From Volvox africanus (lineage: Eukaryota > Chlorophyta > Chlorophyceae > Chlamydomonadales > Volvocaceae), in assembly GCA_030268105.1 (NCBI GenBank), contig BSDZ01000032.1, positions 868,001 to 932,000 of the forward strand: 64,000 nucleotides of DNA. The letters are read 5' to 3'. The position numbers and the translations under genes were made by a program. The notes beneath the pieces were generated by a model that was not told the DNA's origin, did not search any database, and saw nothing but the letters and a program-made list of their open reading frames with translations. The first letter of the stretch is position 1. The number at the start of each line of letters is the position of its first letter. Below are positions 46,304 through 58,519 of the stretch, one piece after another.

Positions 46304-46732
46304 TTATTCGGCGTCGTGTGCCATAGGCCTTATCCCTATGCGTGGTTTCCTGTAGGCCTTATTGCTCGTGTCCCCTTCGGTTTCCTCAAAATGCTCATGT
46401 GGGTCAGCAAGCCCTCCCTGACGCTTCAGCGGCTCAAGTAGAGCTCCAAATCGCCCAGATCTTCGATCTGACCCAGAACGTGGGATGACATCATCATCAT
46501 CATCATATCTGGGACCGTATCTTCCACCAAAGTAATGGCTTCCACCCTGCGAAACCAATGAACACACTGCCGGTGCTGGTCCAGTTGTGGTAAGGGCCAT
46601 AAACAGCCATGCCAGGCGGCCCAAATGCCAGCGTGTCAAGGATGACAAATTACAATGCATACACATCGTCCTCCATCTGCCCACTATCTGATTCCCCGAT
46701 ACCCACACGTCTACTTGCAACCTCACGGCCAC
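46304..46732 (-). CDS. uncharacterised small protein, start uncertain
   Basis: A 142-codon frame. Its first half includes a short hydrophobic stretch (LGRLAWLFMALTTTGPAP). Its second half is hydrophilic: GGSHYFGGRYGPRY, a run of five Asp, RSGSDRRSGRFGALLEPLKR and HEHFEETEGD, ending in PMAHDAE and TAA. The codon at 46732 is GTG, so the real start is either in an upstream exon or at an internal Met. A potential poly(A) signal lies about 270 nt downstream. No family recognised. Confidence 0.45.
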   Translation of the reverse strand: MAVRLQVDVWVSGNQIVGRWRTMCMHCNLSSLTRWHLGRLAWLFMALTTTGPAPAVCSLVSQGGSHYFGGRYGPRYDDDDDVIPRSGSDRRSGRFGALLEPLKRQGGLADPHEHFEETEGDTSNKAYRKPRIGIRPMAHDAE

Positions 46733-47890
46733 TGCCCAAGCCGGCCAGAGGCGCCGAACTCTTATTTTTTCGCTAGGGCTCCCTCAATCAATTCCACTCC
46801 AGGGTGTTAAGGCCGACCCAGATGGAGATATGGGCGTCCGTGTGCTGAGGGTTTAGCCAGCCTGACGGATCGCCTGCTGTAAAGGCGAGCAGCAAGCACC
46901 AATTGTTGGACATGACAACGAATGAAGCCGTCATACACGCTGCTGGCAAGCGCTAAATGGAATAACAAAAAGACGGGCCCATGCTGCCGGCACACAATTA
47001 CATCCGTGTGCTGCCTTCAAAACGACTCAACGTCAAGGCGGGCCACTTTGCACGGAAACAACAGTGCGTTAGCGAGCAAGCTCAAGAGCTGCTGAATTTG
47101 GTGCATCACTCGAGTACGCTATGCCGGATGCATACATACATGCATAACCCACCCGGACGTAGCCGGGCGGACCGCACCGCAACTGGTGTTTATGAGGGTC
47201 CAAATATAAGTGACCCATTTTTGGGAGCGGGTGGTAGTTGCACACCTGGGCAAGAAGGGGAGAGGGGATCAAGGACCGCGGGAGGCGCAAGACAGCGTGA
47301 GGAGGGAGGCCCCGGGTACAACCGTCGGCCGTGCATGTTTCCGCACTGAAGCAAACAGTTCTTTCTCTGCCCTCGGCAAACTATTCCCAAAGTGGATGCA
47401 GGAGGCGTTCGCAGTTATCGCTTAGCTCAGCCGCGACGCAACCATATACCAAGGAGGAAAATGGACTTCTAAAAAGTAAAGAATATGCGTGGTGGCTTGA
47501 CCCTTGAAGGATTCTCCTTACTTCAGTTGTCCAAGCTGCCTGGGGGTACGACGGTACGATTAACATTAGCGTTTGCCACAAAGATGGAAAATGCCAAAAC
47601 CAAGACGATAAAATAATAATATCATTAATTCGTTTACAAAGAAAGTATGCATCATGCGAAGCTGGTGATAAAGCTCATAGCCTGAGACTTTCATGTCCAT
47701 CACGCAAACCTATAAATGCTGAATACCTTATTGACCATTTCGATATGATAAATCAACTTCTGCTATTATAATACGAGTCATACAGCTTTTATATCTTTCC
47801 CATTTTAGACGCAGCTTGCTAACGGCACGGCGGACTAAGGCGTTTGGTGCCTAAGCGCCCTGGCTTCAGCATAATTACTAGAAATCGAAT
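46733..47890. other. about 1.2 kb without a confident gene
   Basis: Open frames of 60-120 codons exist on both strands (for example 46981-47349, plus), but none has splice or family support. The right end contains the first of two diverged copies of a short sequence (about 47850-47905, again near 48305-48356). Confidence 0.35.
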
Positions 47891-48007
47891 ATGAGTACCC
47901 CGGAAAGCTCTGATGAATCACCGAGGATGCCTCGCAATGTGTCCGCTACGAATGCTACGGCAACTGACATCACCGCGGATGATTGGAGTAGCTCAATCAG
48001 ACATTAG
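47891..48007 (+). CDS. possible N-terminal exon of the array gene
   Basis: ATG at 47891 opens a 38-codon frame, MSTPESSDESPRMPRNVSAT then NATATDITADDWSSS, stop TAG. The Ser/Thr/Ala composition is like the X modules further on. No donor clearly joins it to 48446, so its role is speculative. Confidence 0.25.
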   Translation: MSTPESSDESPRMPRNVSATNATATDITADDWSSSIRH

Positions 48008-48445
48008 AAGCAGTCATGCAAGAAGAGCGTGACAACATGAAGCGTTCAGGCAACATCAACAACTGCATGCAACATCAACTGCAAGGGTAAGGTCACTGTA
48101 ATCGGTAAATTTATACGGGCAACTCTCACCTGCGCCTTGGTCGTCCTTTCAGTTATTGTTTACACTTTCCAGGCAGAACCCAGCAAATCCCTGTAACTCC
48201 TTCCTGCAAGACCTGAAACTCTTGATGGCCAATTAACAGCAAGTTGTTTCACTTGGATTACAATTACACATGAAGCCAGTTGTTGTTTTCCAGTCTGGGT
48301 TATTTGCGCCTAAGGGCCCTACTTTTAGTATAATTGCAACTAATCGAATACGGGTAAGCTGAAAAGGAAAGCTGACAACCCAAATACACTCAAGCGATGC
48401 TTTCAAGCATTAACCCATAGCCGCAGCTTGTTCTCATCAATTCAG

Positions 48446-51400
48446 GTCAGGAGGTGAAAACATCGGCCACTACGGAAACGACCACCACGAACGCCACCGC
48501 CACCGCCGCCACCAACGCCACCAACGCCATAACCGCCATCACCGCTACCACCGCTACCGCCTTCACCACCGCCACCACGGCGACCGACGCCAAGACCGCC
48601 AACATCGCCTTCATCGCCGCCGTACCGCCATGTCCGCCCCCACAGCCATCATGGCCACCAACGCTGTAAGTATCCTGGGGTATCTACGGGTAGTGCTCAT
48701 TATTGGACCTTATACTGACATTTTTCGATTTGGCCTTTGCAGGCGGACACAACAGAGATACACCAATGAAATGAAAACAGGTACGTAATAGTCCGGGATT
48801 TAGTCTCAATGGTGGCACCTGCATTTTGATACCTTGCTCAACTGAGGGATAACATTAGGGTTAAGTATCGGTGCCGTACCTACTTCCCTCCCGATCTCAC
48901 TCCCTCCCTCCCGTGTGCCCTCTCTTTCTCCCTCTACCACCCCCGTTGTCGGCGAGCTACGCCAACGGAATTGAAACGGGTACGTCATTATATGGGATCG
49001 AGTCTGAATGGGAAAAATGGTATGTAGATACCTTCGCGACTGCCATCATGACAGCCACCATCGCCACCGCCCAATGTAGGTAGAAAGGGAGGGAGGGAGG
49101 GCGGGAGGGAGATTGGGTGGGCGGTCCGAAGGATGGAGGGAGGGAGGGAGAGAGGCCACCATTCCCACCATCGCCACCGCCGCCACCACGGCCACATACA
49201 CCGTCACCGCTACCGCCTTCACCACCGCCACCACGGCGACCGACGCCAAGACCGCCAACACCGCCTCCATCGCCGCCGTACCGCCATGTCCGCCCCCACA
49301 GCCATCATGGCCACCAACGCTGTAAGTATCCTGGGGTATCTACGGGTAGTGCTCATTATTGGACCTTATACTGACATTTTTCGATTTGGCCTTTGCAGGC
49401 GGACACAACAGAGATACACCAATGAAATGAAAACAGGTACGTAATAGTCCGGGATTTAGTCTCAATGGTGGCACCTGCATTTTGATACCTTGCTCAACTG
49501 AGGGATAACATTAGGGTTAAGTATCGGTGCCGTACCTACTTCCCTCCCGATCTCACTCCCTCCCTCCAGTGTGCCCTCCTTTTCCCCCTTCTCTCCCACC
49601 CCCGTTGTCGGCGAGCTACGCCAACGGAATTGAAACGGGTACGTCATTATACGGGATCGAGTCTGAATGGGAAAAATGGTATGTAGATACCTTCGCGACT
49701 GCCATCATGACAGCCACATGCACCGTCACCACGGCCACATGCACCGTCACCGCTACCGCCTTCACCACCGCCACCACGGCGACCGACGCCAAGACCGCCA
49801 ACACCGCCTCCATCGCCGCCGTACCGCCATGTCCGCCCCCACAGCCATCATGGCCACCAACGCTGTAAGTATCCTGGGGTATCTACGGGTAGTGCTCATT
49901 ATTGGACCTTATACTGACATTTTTCGATTTGGCCTTTGCAGGCGGACACAACAGAGATACACCAATGAAATGAAAACAGGTACGTAATAGTCCGGGATTT
50001 AGTCTCAATGGTGGCACCTGCATTTTGATACCTTGCTCAACTGAGGGATAACATTAGGGTTAAGTATCGGTGCCGTACCTACTTCCCTCCCGATCTCACT
50101 CCCTCCCTCCAGTGTGCCCTCCTTTTCCCCCTTCTCTCCCACCCCCTCGTTGTCGGCGAGCTACACCAACGGAATTGAAACGGGTACGTCATTATACGGG
50201 ATCGAGTCTGAATGGGAAAAATGGTATGTAGATACCTTCGCGACTGCCATCATGACAGCCACATGCACCGTCACCACGGCCACATGCACCGTCACCGCTA
50301 CCGCCTTCACCACCGCCACCACGGCGACCGACGCCAAGACCGCCAACACCGCCTCCATCGCCGCCGTACCGCCATGTCCGCCCCCACAGCCATCATGGCC
50401 ACCAACGCTGTAAGTATCCTGGGGTATCTACGGGTAGTGCTCATTATTGGACCTTATACTGACATTTTTCGATTTGGCCTTTGCAGGCGGACACAACAGA
50501 GATACACCAATGAAATGAAAACAGGTACGTAATAGTCCGGGATTTAGTCTCAATGGTGGCACCTGCATTTTGATACCTTGCTCAACTGAGGGATAACATT
50601 AGGGTTAAGTATCGGTGCCGTACCTACTTCCCTCCCGATCTCACTCCCTCCCTCCAGTGTGCGCTCCTTTTCCCCCTTCTCCCCCCCCCTTCGTTGTCGG
50701 CGAGCTACACCAACGGAATTGAAACGGGTACGTCATTATACGGGATCGAGTCTGAATGGGAAAAATGGTATGTAGATACCTTCGCGACTGCCATCATGAC
50801 AGCCACCATCGCCACCGCCCAATGTAGGTAGAAAGGGAGGGAGGGAGGGCGGGAGGGAGATTGGGTGGGCGGTCCGAAGGATGGAGGGAGGGAGGGAGAG
50901 AGGCCACCATTCCCACCATCGCCACCGCCGCCACCACGGCCACATACACCGTCACCGCTACCGCCTTCACCACCGCCACCACGGCGACCGACGCCAAGAC
51001 CGCCAACACCGCCTCCATCGCCGCCGTACCGCCATGTCCGCCCCCACAGCCATCATGGCCACCAACGCTGTAAGTATCCTGGGGTATCTACGGGTAGTGC
51101 TCATTATTGGACCTTATACTGACATTTTTCGATTTGGCCTTTGCAGGCGGACACAACAGAGATACACCAATGAAATGAAAACAGGTACGTAATAGTCCGG
51201 GATTTAGTCTCAATGGTGGCACCTGCATTTTGATACCTTGCTCAACTGAGGGATAACATTAGGGTTAAGTATCGGTGCCGTACCTACTTCCCTCCCGATC
51301 TCACTCCCTCCCTCCAGTGTGCCCTCCTTTTCCCCCTTCTCTCCCACCCCCGTTGTCGGCGAGCTACGCCAACGGAATTGAAACGGGTACGTCATTATAC

Positions 51401-54400
51401 GGGATCGAGTCTGAATGGGAAAAATGGTATGTAGATACCTTCGCGACTGCCATCATGACAGCCACATGCACCGTCACCACGGCCACATGCACCGTCACCG
51501 CTACCGCCTTCACCACCGCCACCACGGCGACCGACGCCAAGACCGCCAACACCGCCTCCATCGCCGCCGTACCGCCATGTCCGCCCCCACAGCCATCATG
51601 GCCACCAACGCTGTAAGTATCCTGGGGTATCTACGGGTAGTGCTCATTATTGGACCTTATACTGACATTTTTCGATTTGGCCTTTGCAGGCGGACACAAC
51701 AGAGATACACCAATGAAATGAAAACAGGTACGTAATAGTCCGGGATTTAGTCTCAATGGTGGCACCTGCATTTTGATACCTTGCTCAACTGAGGGATAAC
51801 ATTAGGGTTAAGTATCGGTGCCGTACCTACTTCCCTCCCGATCTCACTCCCTCCCTCCAGTGTGCCCTCCTTTTCCCCCTTCTCCCCCCCCCTCGTTGTC
51901 GGCGAGCTACACCAACGGAATTGAAACGGGTACGTCATTATACGGGATCGAGTCTGAATGGGAAAAATGGTATGTAGATACCTTCGCGACTGCCATCATG
52001 ACAGCCACATGCACCGTCACCACGGCCACATGCACCGTCACCGCTACCGCCTTCACCACCGCCACCACGGCGACCGACGCCAAGACCGCCAACACCGCCT
52101 CCATCGCCGCCGTACCGCCATGTCCGCCCCCACAGCCATCATGGCCACCAACGCTGTAAGTATCCTGGGGTATCTACGGGTAGTGCTCATTATTGGACCT
52201 TATACTGACATTTTTCGATTTGGCCTTTGCAGGCGGACACAACAGAGATACACCAATGAAATGAAAACAGGTACGTAATAGTCCGGGATTTAGTCTCAAT
52301 GGTGGCACCTGCATTTTGATACCTTGCTCAACTGAGGGATAACATTAGGGTTAAGTATCGGTGCCGTACCTACTTCTCTCCCGATCTCACTCCCTCCCTC
52401 CAGTGTGCCCTCCTTTTCCCCATTCTCCCCCCCCTCGTTGTCGGCGAGCTACACCAACGGAATTGAAACGGGTACGTCATTATACGGGATCGAGTCTGAA
52501 TGGGAAAAATGGTATGTAGATACCTTCGCGACTGCCATCATGACAGCCACATGCACCGTCACCACGGCCACATGCACCGTCACCGCTACCGCCTTCACCA
52601 CCGCCACCACGGCGACCGACGCCAAGACCGCCAACACCGCCTCCATCGCCGCCGTACCGCCATGTCCGCCCCCACAGCCATCATGGCCACCAACGCTGTA
52701 AGTATCCTGGGGTATCTACGGGTAGTGCTCATTATTGGACCTTATACTGACATTTTTCGATTTGGCCTTTGCAGGCGGACACAACAGAGATACACCAATG
52801 AAATGAAAACAGGTACGTAATAGTCCGGGATTTAGTCTCAATGGTGGCACCTGCATTTTGATACCTTGCTCAACTGAGGGATAACATTAGGGTTAAGTAT
52901 CGGTGCCGTACCTACTTCCCTCCCGATCTCACTCCCTCCCTCCAGTGTGCCCTCCTTTTCCCCCTTCTCCCCCCCCCTCGTTGTCGGCGAGCTACACCAA
53001 CGGAATTGAAACGGGTACGTCATTATACGGGATCGAGTCTGAATGGGAAAAATGGTATGTAGATACCTTCGCGACTGCCATCATGACAGCCACATGCACC
53101 GTCACCACGGCCACATGCACCGTCACCGCTACCGCCTTCACCACCGCCACCACGGCGACCGACGCCAAGACCGCCAACACCGCCTCCATCGCCGCCGTAC
53201 CGCCATGTCCGCCCCCACAGCCATCATGGCCACCAACGCTGTAAGTATCCTGGGGTATCTACGGGTAGTGCTCATTATTGGACCTTATACTGACATTTTT
53301 CGATTTGGCCTTTGCAGGCGGACACAACAGAGATACACCAATGAAATGAAAACAGGTACGTAATAGTCCGGGATTTAGTCTCAATGGTGGCACCTGCATT
53401 TTGATACCTTGCTCAACTGAGGGATAACATTAGGGTTAAGTATCGGTGCCGTACCTACTTCCCTCCCGATCTCACTCCCTCCCTCCAGTGTGCCCTCCTT
53501 TTCCCCCTTCTCCCCCCCCCCTCGTTGTCGGCGAGCTACACCAACGGAATTGAAACGGGTACGTCATTATACGGGATCGAGTCTGAATGGGAAAAATGGT
53601 ATGTAGATACCTTCGCGACTGCCATCATGACAGCCACATGCACCGTCACCACGGCCACATGCACCGTCACCGCTACCGCCTTCACCACCGCCACCACGGC
53701 GACCGACGCCAAGACCGCCAACACCGCCTCCATCGCCGCCGTACCGCCATGTCCGCCCCCACAGCCATCATGGCCACCAACGCTGTAAGTATCCTGGGGT
53801 ATCTACGGGTAGTGCTCATTATTGGACCTTATACTGACATTTTTCGATTTGGCCTTTGCAGGCGGACACAACAGAGATACACCAATGAAATGAAAACAGG
53901 TACGTAATAGTCCGGGATTTAGTCTCAATGGTGGCACCTGCATTTTGATACCTTGCTCAACTGAGGGATAACATTAGGGTTAAGTATCGGTGCCGTACCT
54001 ACTTCCCTCCCGATCTCACTCCCTCCCTCCAGTGTGCCCTCCTTTTCCCCCTTCTCTCCCACCCCCGTTGTCGGCGAGCTACGCCAACGGAATTGAAACG
54101 GGTACGTCATTATACGGGATCGAGTCTGAATGGGAAAAATGGTATGTAGATACCTTCGCGACTGCCATCATGACAGCCACATGCACCGTCACCACGGCCA
54201 CATGCACCGTCACCGCTACCGCCTTCACCACCGCCACCACGGCGACCGACGCCAAGACCGCCAACACCGCCTCCATCGCCGCCGTACCGCCATGTCCGCC
54301 CCCACAGCCATCATGGCCACCAACGCTGTAAGTATCCTGGGGTATCTACGGGTAGTGCTCATTATTGGACCTTATACTGACATTTTTCGATTTGGCCTTT

Positions 54401-54442
54401 GCAGGCGGACACAACAGAGATACACCAATGAAATGAAAACAG
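48446..54442 (+). repeat. tandem array of eleven X/Y exon units
   Basis: Exon Y occurs at 48743, 49399, 49942, 50487, 51147, 51690, 52233, 52775, 53318, 53862 and 54405, each 38 nt long. The period is 542-545 bp, except 656 and 660 bp at units 2 and 5, which carry the GGGA-rich insert. Units are nearly identical. All Y exons keep ttgcag and gtacgt, and all X exons keep the gtaagt donor. Confidence 0.95.
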
Positions 54443-57287
54443 GTACGTAATAGTCCGGGATTTAGTCTCAATGGTGGCACCTGCATTTTGATACCTTGCT
54501 CAACTGAGGGATAACATTAGGGTTAAGTATCGGTGCCGTACCTACTTCCCTCCCGATCTCACTCCCTCCCTCCAGTGTGCCCTCCTTTTCCCCCTTCTCT
54601 CCCACCCCCTCGTTGTTAGGCATGATGGTGGTGCTTTGGTGGTGGCGGTGGTGGTGGCGATGGCGTTCGTGGAGTCGTCGGTGAAAAGGTAAGTATCGGT
54701 GCCGTACCTACTTCCCTCCCGATCTCACTCCCTCCCTCCCGTGTGCCCTCCTTTTCCCCCTTCTCCCCCCCCCCTCGTTGTTAGGCATGATGGTGGTGCT
54801 TTGGTGGTGGCGGTGGTGGTGGCGATGGCGTTCGTGGAGTCGTCGGTGAAAAGGTAAGTATCGGTGCCGTACCTACTTCCCTCCCGATCTCACTCCCTCC
54901 CTCCCGTGTGCCCTCCTTTTCCCCCTTCTCCTCCCCCCTCGTTGTTAGGCATGATGGTGGTGCTTTGGTGGTGGCGGTGGTGATGGCGATGGCGTTCGTG
55001 GAGTCGTCGGTGAAAAGGTAAGTATCGGTGCCGTACCTACTTCCCTCCCGATCTCCCTCCCTCCCTCCCGTGTGCCCTCCTTTTCCCCCTTCTCCCCCCC
55101 CCCTCGTTGTTAGGCATGATGGTGGTGCTTTGGTGGTGGTGGTGGTGGTGGCGATGGCGTTCTTGGAGTCGTCGGTGAAAAGGTAAGTATCGGTGCCGTA
55201 CCTACTTCCCTCCCGATCTCACTCCCTCCCTCCCGTGTGCCCTCCTTTTCCCCCTTCTCCCCCCCCTCGTTGTTAGGCATGATGGTGGTGCTTTGGTGGT
55301 GGCGGTGGTGATGGCGATGGCGTTCGTGGAGTCGTCGGTGAAAAGGTAAGTATCGGTGCCGTACCTACTTCCCTCCCGATCTCACTCCCTCCCTCCCGTG
55401 TGCCCTCCTTTTCCCCCTTCTCCCCCCCCCCCTCGTTGTTAGGCATGATGGTGGTGCTTTGGTGGTGGCGGTGGTGGTGGCGATGGCGTTCGTGGAGTCG
55501 TCGGTGAAAAGGTAAGTATCGGTGCCGTACCTACTTCCCTCCCGATCTCACTCCCTCCCTCCCGTGTGCCCTCCTTTTCCCCCTTCTCCCCCCCCCTCGT
55601 TGTTAGGCATGATGGTGGTGCTTTGGTGGTGGCGGTGGTGGTGGCGATGGCGTTCGTGGAGTCGTCGGTGAAAAGGTAAGTATCGGTATCCAAACTCCAC
55701 AGTCTTCAACACCCCGTCCTGATGGCACTTTCTTAATCTTGCACTCGGTTGCTGAACCACAGGACGCTCAAGAGCCTGTGCGCCAACCGCGTCAACCTCT
55801 GTGCGGGGACGCCATTTGAGTTTCCGGCAGCAGCAGCAGCAGCAGCAGCGACAACAACAAAAACTGGCCCAACAGGGTCCACGCCGATGATGACGGGTGG
55901 ATCTGGGGGTCACCGGAAGGGCACCTGCTCCGTGGCCACACAGACAGAGGGGTGGATGATGCCACCCCTTACCCAGGGGCCGTCTCGGGAAGATCTAACA
56001 GCCTCCGACACACCGTCAGATGCCAGAACGAGCGGCGATGGCAACATTGGTTTACGTAGTGGCAGCGCGAGGGGCAACGGCTTTGGTGGAGACGGGAGCA
56101 GACTGCGCGGTAAGGTCAACAATTACGCGATTGCGCCGTCCCTGTTGCGTATGTGGCTGGCAGACTGCAACTTTGAAGGCGCCCGACCGGAGGAGATGGC
56201 GGCCGCACTGCCGGCGTTGCAGACTCTCGTCATACGGCATGTCAGCAAGCAGGAAGACCTGCCATTGCAGCTCATTAAGGCGCTACATTTACTGAAGGTG
56301 AGATAGGGGCTCCGAGGGTCAAGCGAAAATCGTTAGAACGAAATATCCGACTCCTCACCACACAAAGCCATGGAAGGTAAAGGGGCGGGTAGAGGGACAG
56401 GGACAAGCTTAGGGCTTGGGGTATTAGTAAATGCCACCTAGGGCAACGCGCCTGCTTCCGGATTGATGTCCCTGTACCGACTGGAACAATAAATCAACTG
56501 GGCTGACGTTCATATATTTGGCAGTATATGAGGGTTTTCGTTATGCCCAGCTCCGTATGAGATTGCGTTTAGGCCTTTGTGTGTTGAGAGGCAGCGTGCC
56601 ACTGTCCAAAATCAGAACTGCACCCCAAAGCACCATGAGCCCTTCTTCCTTCTGATACTATAGTACAAATCTCCACTGCGTGAGTTTGGATCCTGCCGTC
56701 GCTTGCAACTTCACTTCCTCTACACAGCTGATGCCCGACGTGATAGCCCCGGAGAGCGATCGGTCACGGGCGCTGCACGAATCTCTCTGGTGGTGGCGAT
56801 GGTTGCAGAAGGAGGATTGACCCGCTTACGCAGTTTGTGGCTTCCGGACTGGGCGGCGCCCCCTCATCAGCTGGTCCAGTGGCAGATGCAGATCGCACAG
56901 GTAAGCTTCCTCAGCAGGTCCGCGATTGCCTCGACCATTTAGCCGATCTCGCCATCCACAGGCGATACCGTGTGTATAGTGTGTAAAATTCATTCGGCTT
57001 CTCAAGTCGTATAATAGTTAATGCCTGTAAAGGCCATGGCATGGATCTCAGTTCTCAGGCGTCGTAGCACCGTATTTCACCTCCTGGGTTCCGCCAGCCT
57101 ACCGTCAGTGGCCATGCCCTCTTTACTGACACATGCACTCCACTCATACCGATCGCAGATGGCCCCACTGGTGGCGCTCCGTATGGTTGACCACCACTAC
57201 TTCTGGCGGCTGCCGGCACCCGTTGGTTGTCCGGAGGTGCAGGACAGACTGCAGTGGTGGGGCTTTGATGCCTGGAACGTGCTGTGA
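48446..57287 (+). CDS. LRR-like protein with amplified exon array, long copy (copy B)
   Basis: The first array exon (48446-48665, phase 1 to 2) encodes a Thr/Ala-rich stretch and ends PPCPPPQPSWPPT. It is followed by alternating Y (38 nt, phase 2 to 1) and X (295 nt, phase 1 to 2) exons up to 54442, then seven W exons (69 nt, phase 2 to 2) at 54620-55675. The LRR-like exons follow at 55763-56297, 56728-56900 and 57159-57287 (stop TGA). One X+Y pair is exactly 333 nt, a 111-residue module: VCPPFPPSLPPPLSASYANG, IETGTSLYGIESEWEKWYVD, Thr/Ala repeats, PPCPPPQPSWPPT and LRTQQRYTNEMKT. X can also join W directly in phase 2. If all intact units are used the protein could exceed 1,300 residues. The 5' end is not identified. 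Splicing of the array is predicted, not shown. Confidence 0.5.
54620..55675 (+). repeat. tandem array of seven W exon units
   Basis: The exons are 54620-54688, 54785-54853, 54949-55017, 55114-55182, 55277-55345, 55443-55511 and 55607-55675. All are 69 nt with gttag acceptor and gtaagt donor. They differ by a few substitutions (gtgatg for gtggtg, ttcttg for ttcgtg). Confidence 0.95.
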
Positions 57288-58519
57288 CCTGTGCGGATTG
57301 GCAGGTGAAAGGAGCGAAGATGCCAGCGACCGGACCACTCTGACTCACTTGTTTGCCTCAGTCCCAGCTGAGATTGCTGAATGCTGTGCCGTGCTCAATG
57401 CTGGTAGAGTGAGGACATAAATCATGGCTTCTGCCCTTCTATGCGATGTTGGTTTGTATTGCGTTGTATATATTTGGACGTGCGTCGAGGAATGCCGCAA
57501 GATGGGAGGTGCGGGGTTGGAAGTTGTATCCATAACTGCCCGTAGGTGCGCCGTGTCGTCGTGTTGAGCCTCGAGGCTCGATAAATGCTGCAGATGCCTT
57601 GGAGGGAGGGTATTGGTGAATATAGGGTGTTGCCGCATGCGCTCCGTTAATTGACTGATGTTGATATACCACATCATGTGATGTAGCCTTATGTGCCGTC
57701 CCACTTCTTAATGTTTGAGAAGCGAGTTTTAGCCGAAGTTTAAGGGACAAAGATGTCAAAGATCTGACCGCTAGCCTGGATGTGGGGAGGGGACTTGGAT
57801 GAGCGCAAAGTGGCACCGACGCGGCAATCCAACGGCTTGCATGTTCGACCTGGTTGACCAACGCATTCACGGTCCATGCTTGACCTGTACCCGGTGCGGC
57901 GGTATCCCCCACACGACTACACAAGGATAACAAATGGCGCACGTGTGAAAGCATGAGTGCGTTACACATCATTGTGAGTACAGCATCAGGGATACTTCCC
58001 ACGTTAGCAACCATACCCGCTTTCACCGCACCGACGGCTCCACCATCCAGTGCCATGCACTACCGTGTGTCCCACATGCCTCGTGCCCAACACAAGCCTT
58101 AAGAACGGCACCTGGTCCCCGTCCGCCGGGATATGCCCGTTTGCCAGTGGTCGGTGAAGGTGCGACAAACACCGCACCCCACAACCACGGTATCACCCTG
58201 AACAGGATGGACGGAATACTGGGAATGAAGCCTTCCAGGCTACCCATATCTGCAGCTAAGAGACCTAGGCCTCATTCCACGGTGGCACCAGCCATCTACC
58301 ATGGCCCCATGGCCACTCTGTGTGTGCAGAATTCTATATTGCGCAGGTTATGATCAGCCAAAGACCTAACACCCTAACTCCACCTCACATGCACCACACC
58401 ACCCCTATTTGATTCACCTTCGCAAAAAGCACCGTAAGCAAATACACACAGATACAGGACTGCTCTGCTGCGGGCCTTGACGAAACACCCTTCAACCTGG
58501 GGCAGTAGTCCCCCCGCCA
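57288..58519. other. copy B of the unresolved region 38051-39282
   Basis: Same content as copy A, with the same minus-strand open frames (57439-58056 and 58023-58247). Nothing further can be assigned. Confidence 0.3.

Noticed and set aside
48988..49270. Minus-strand frames in the array (reading VLAVLASVAVVAVV and similar)
   Set aside because: Complement of GC-rich codon repeats; the plus-strand splice signals and phases are far better supported.
49113..49444. Overlapping frames in each long array unit (Pro-rich, His-rich and Arg-rich versions)
   Set aside because: They are alternative frames of exon X. Only the Thr/Ala frame closes in phase with exon Y and the next unit.
48446..54442. CRISPR array or satellite DNA
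   Set aside because: The unit is 543 bp with intact splice sites and no spacers. The context is eukaryotic and genic, so it is an exon array rather than CRISPR or a plain satellite.
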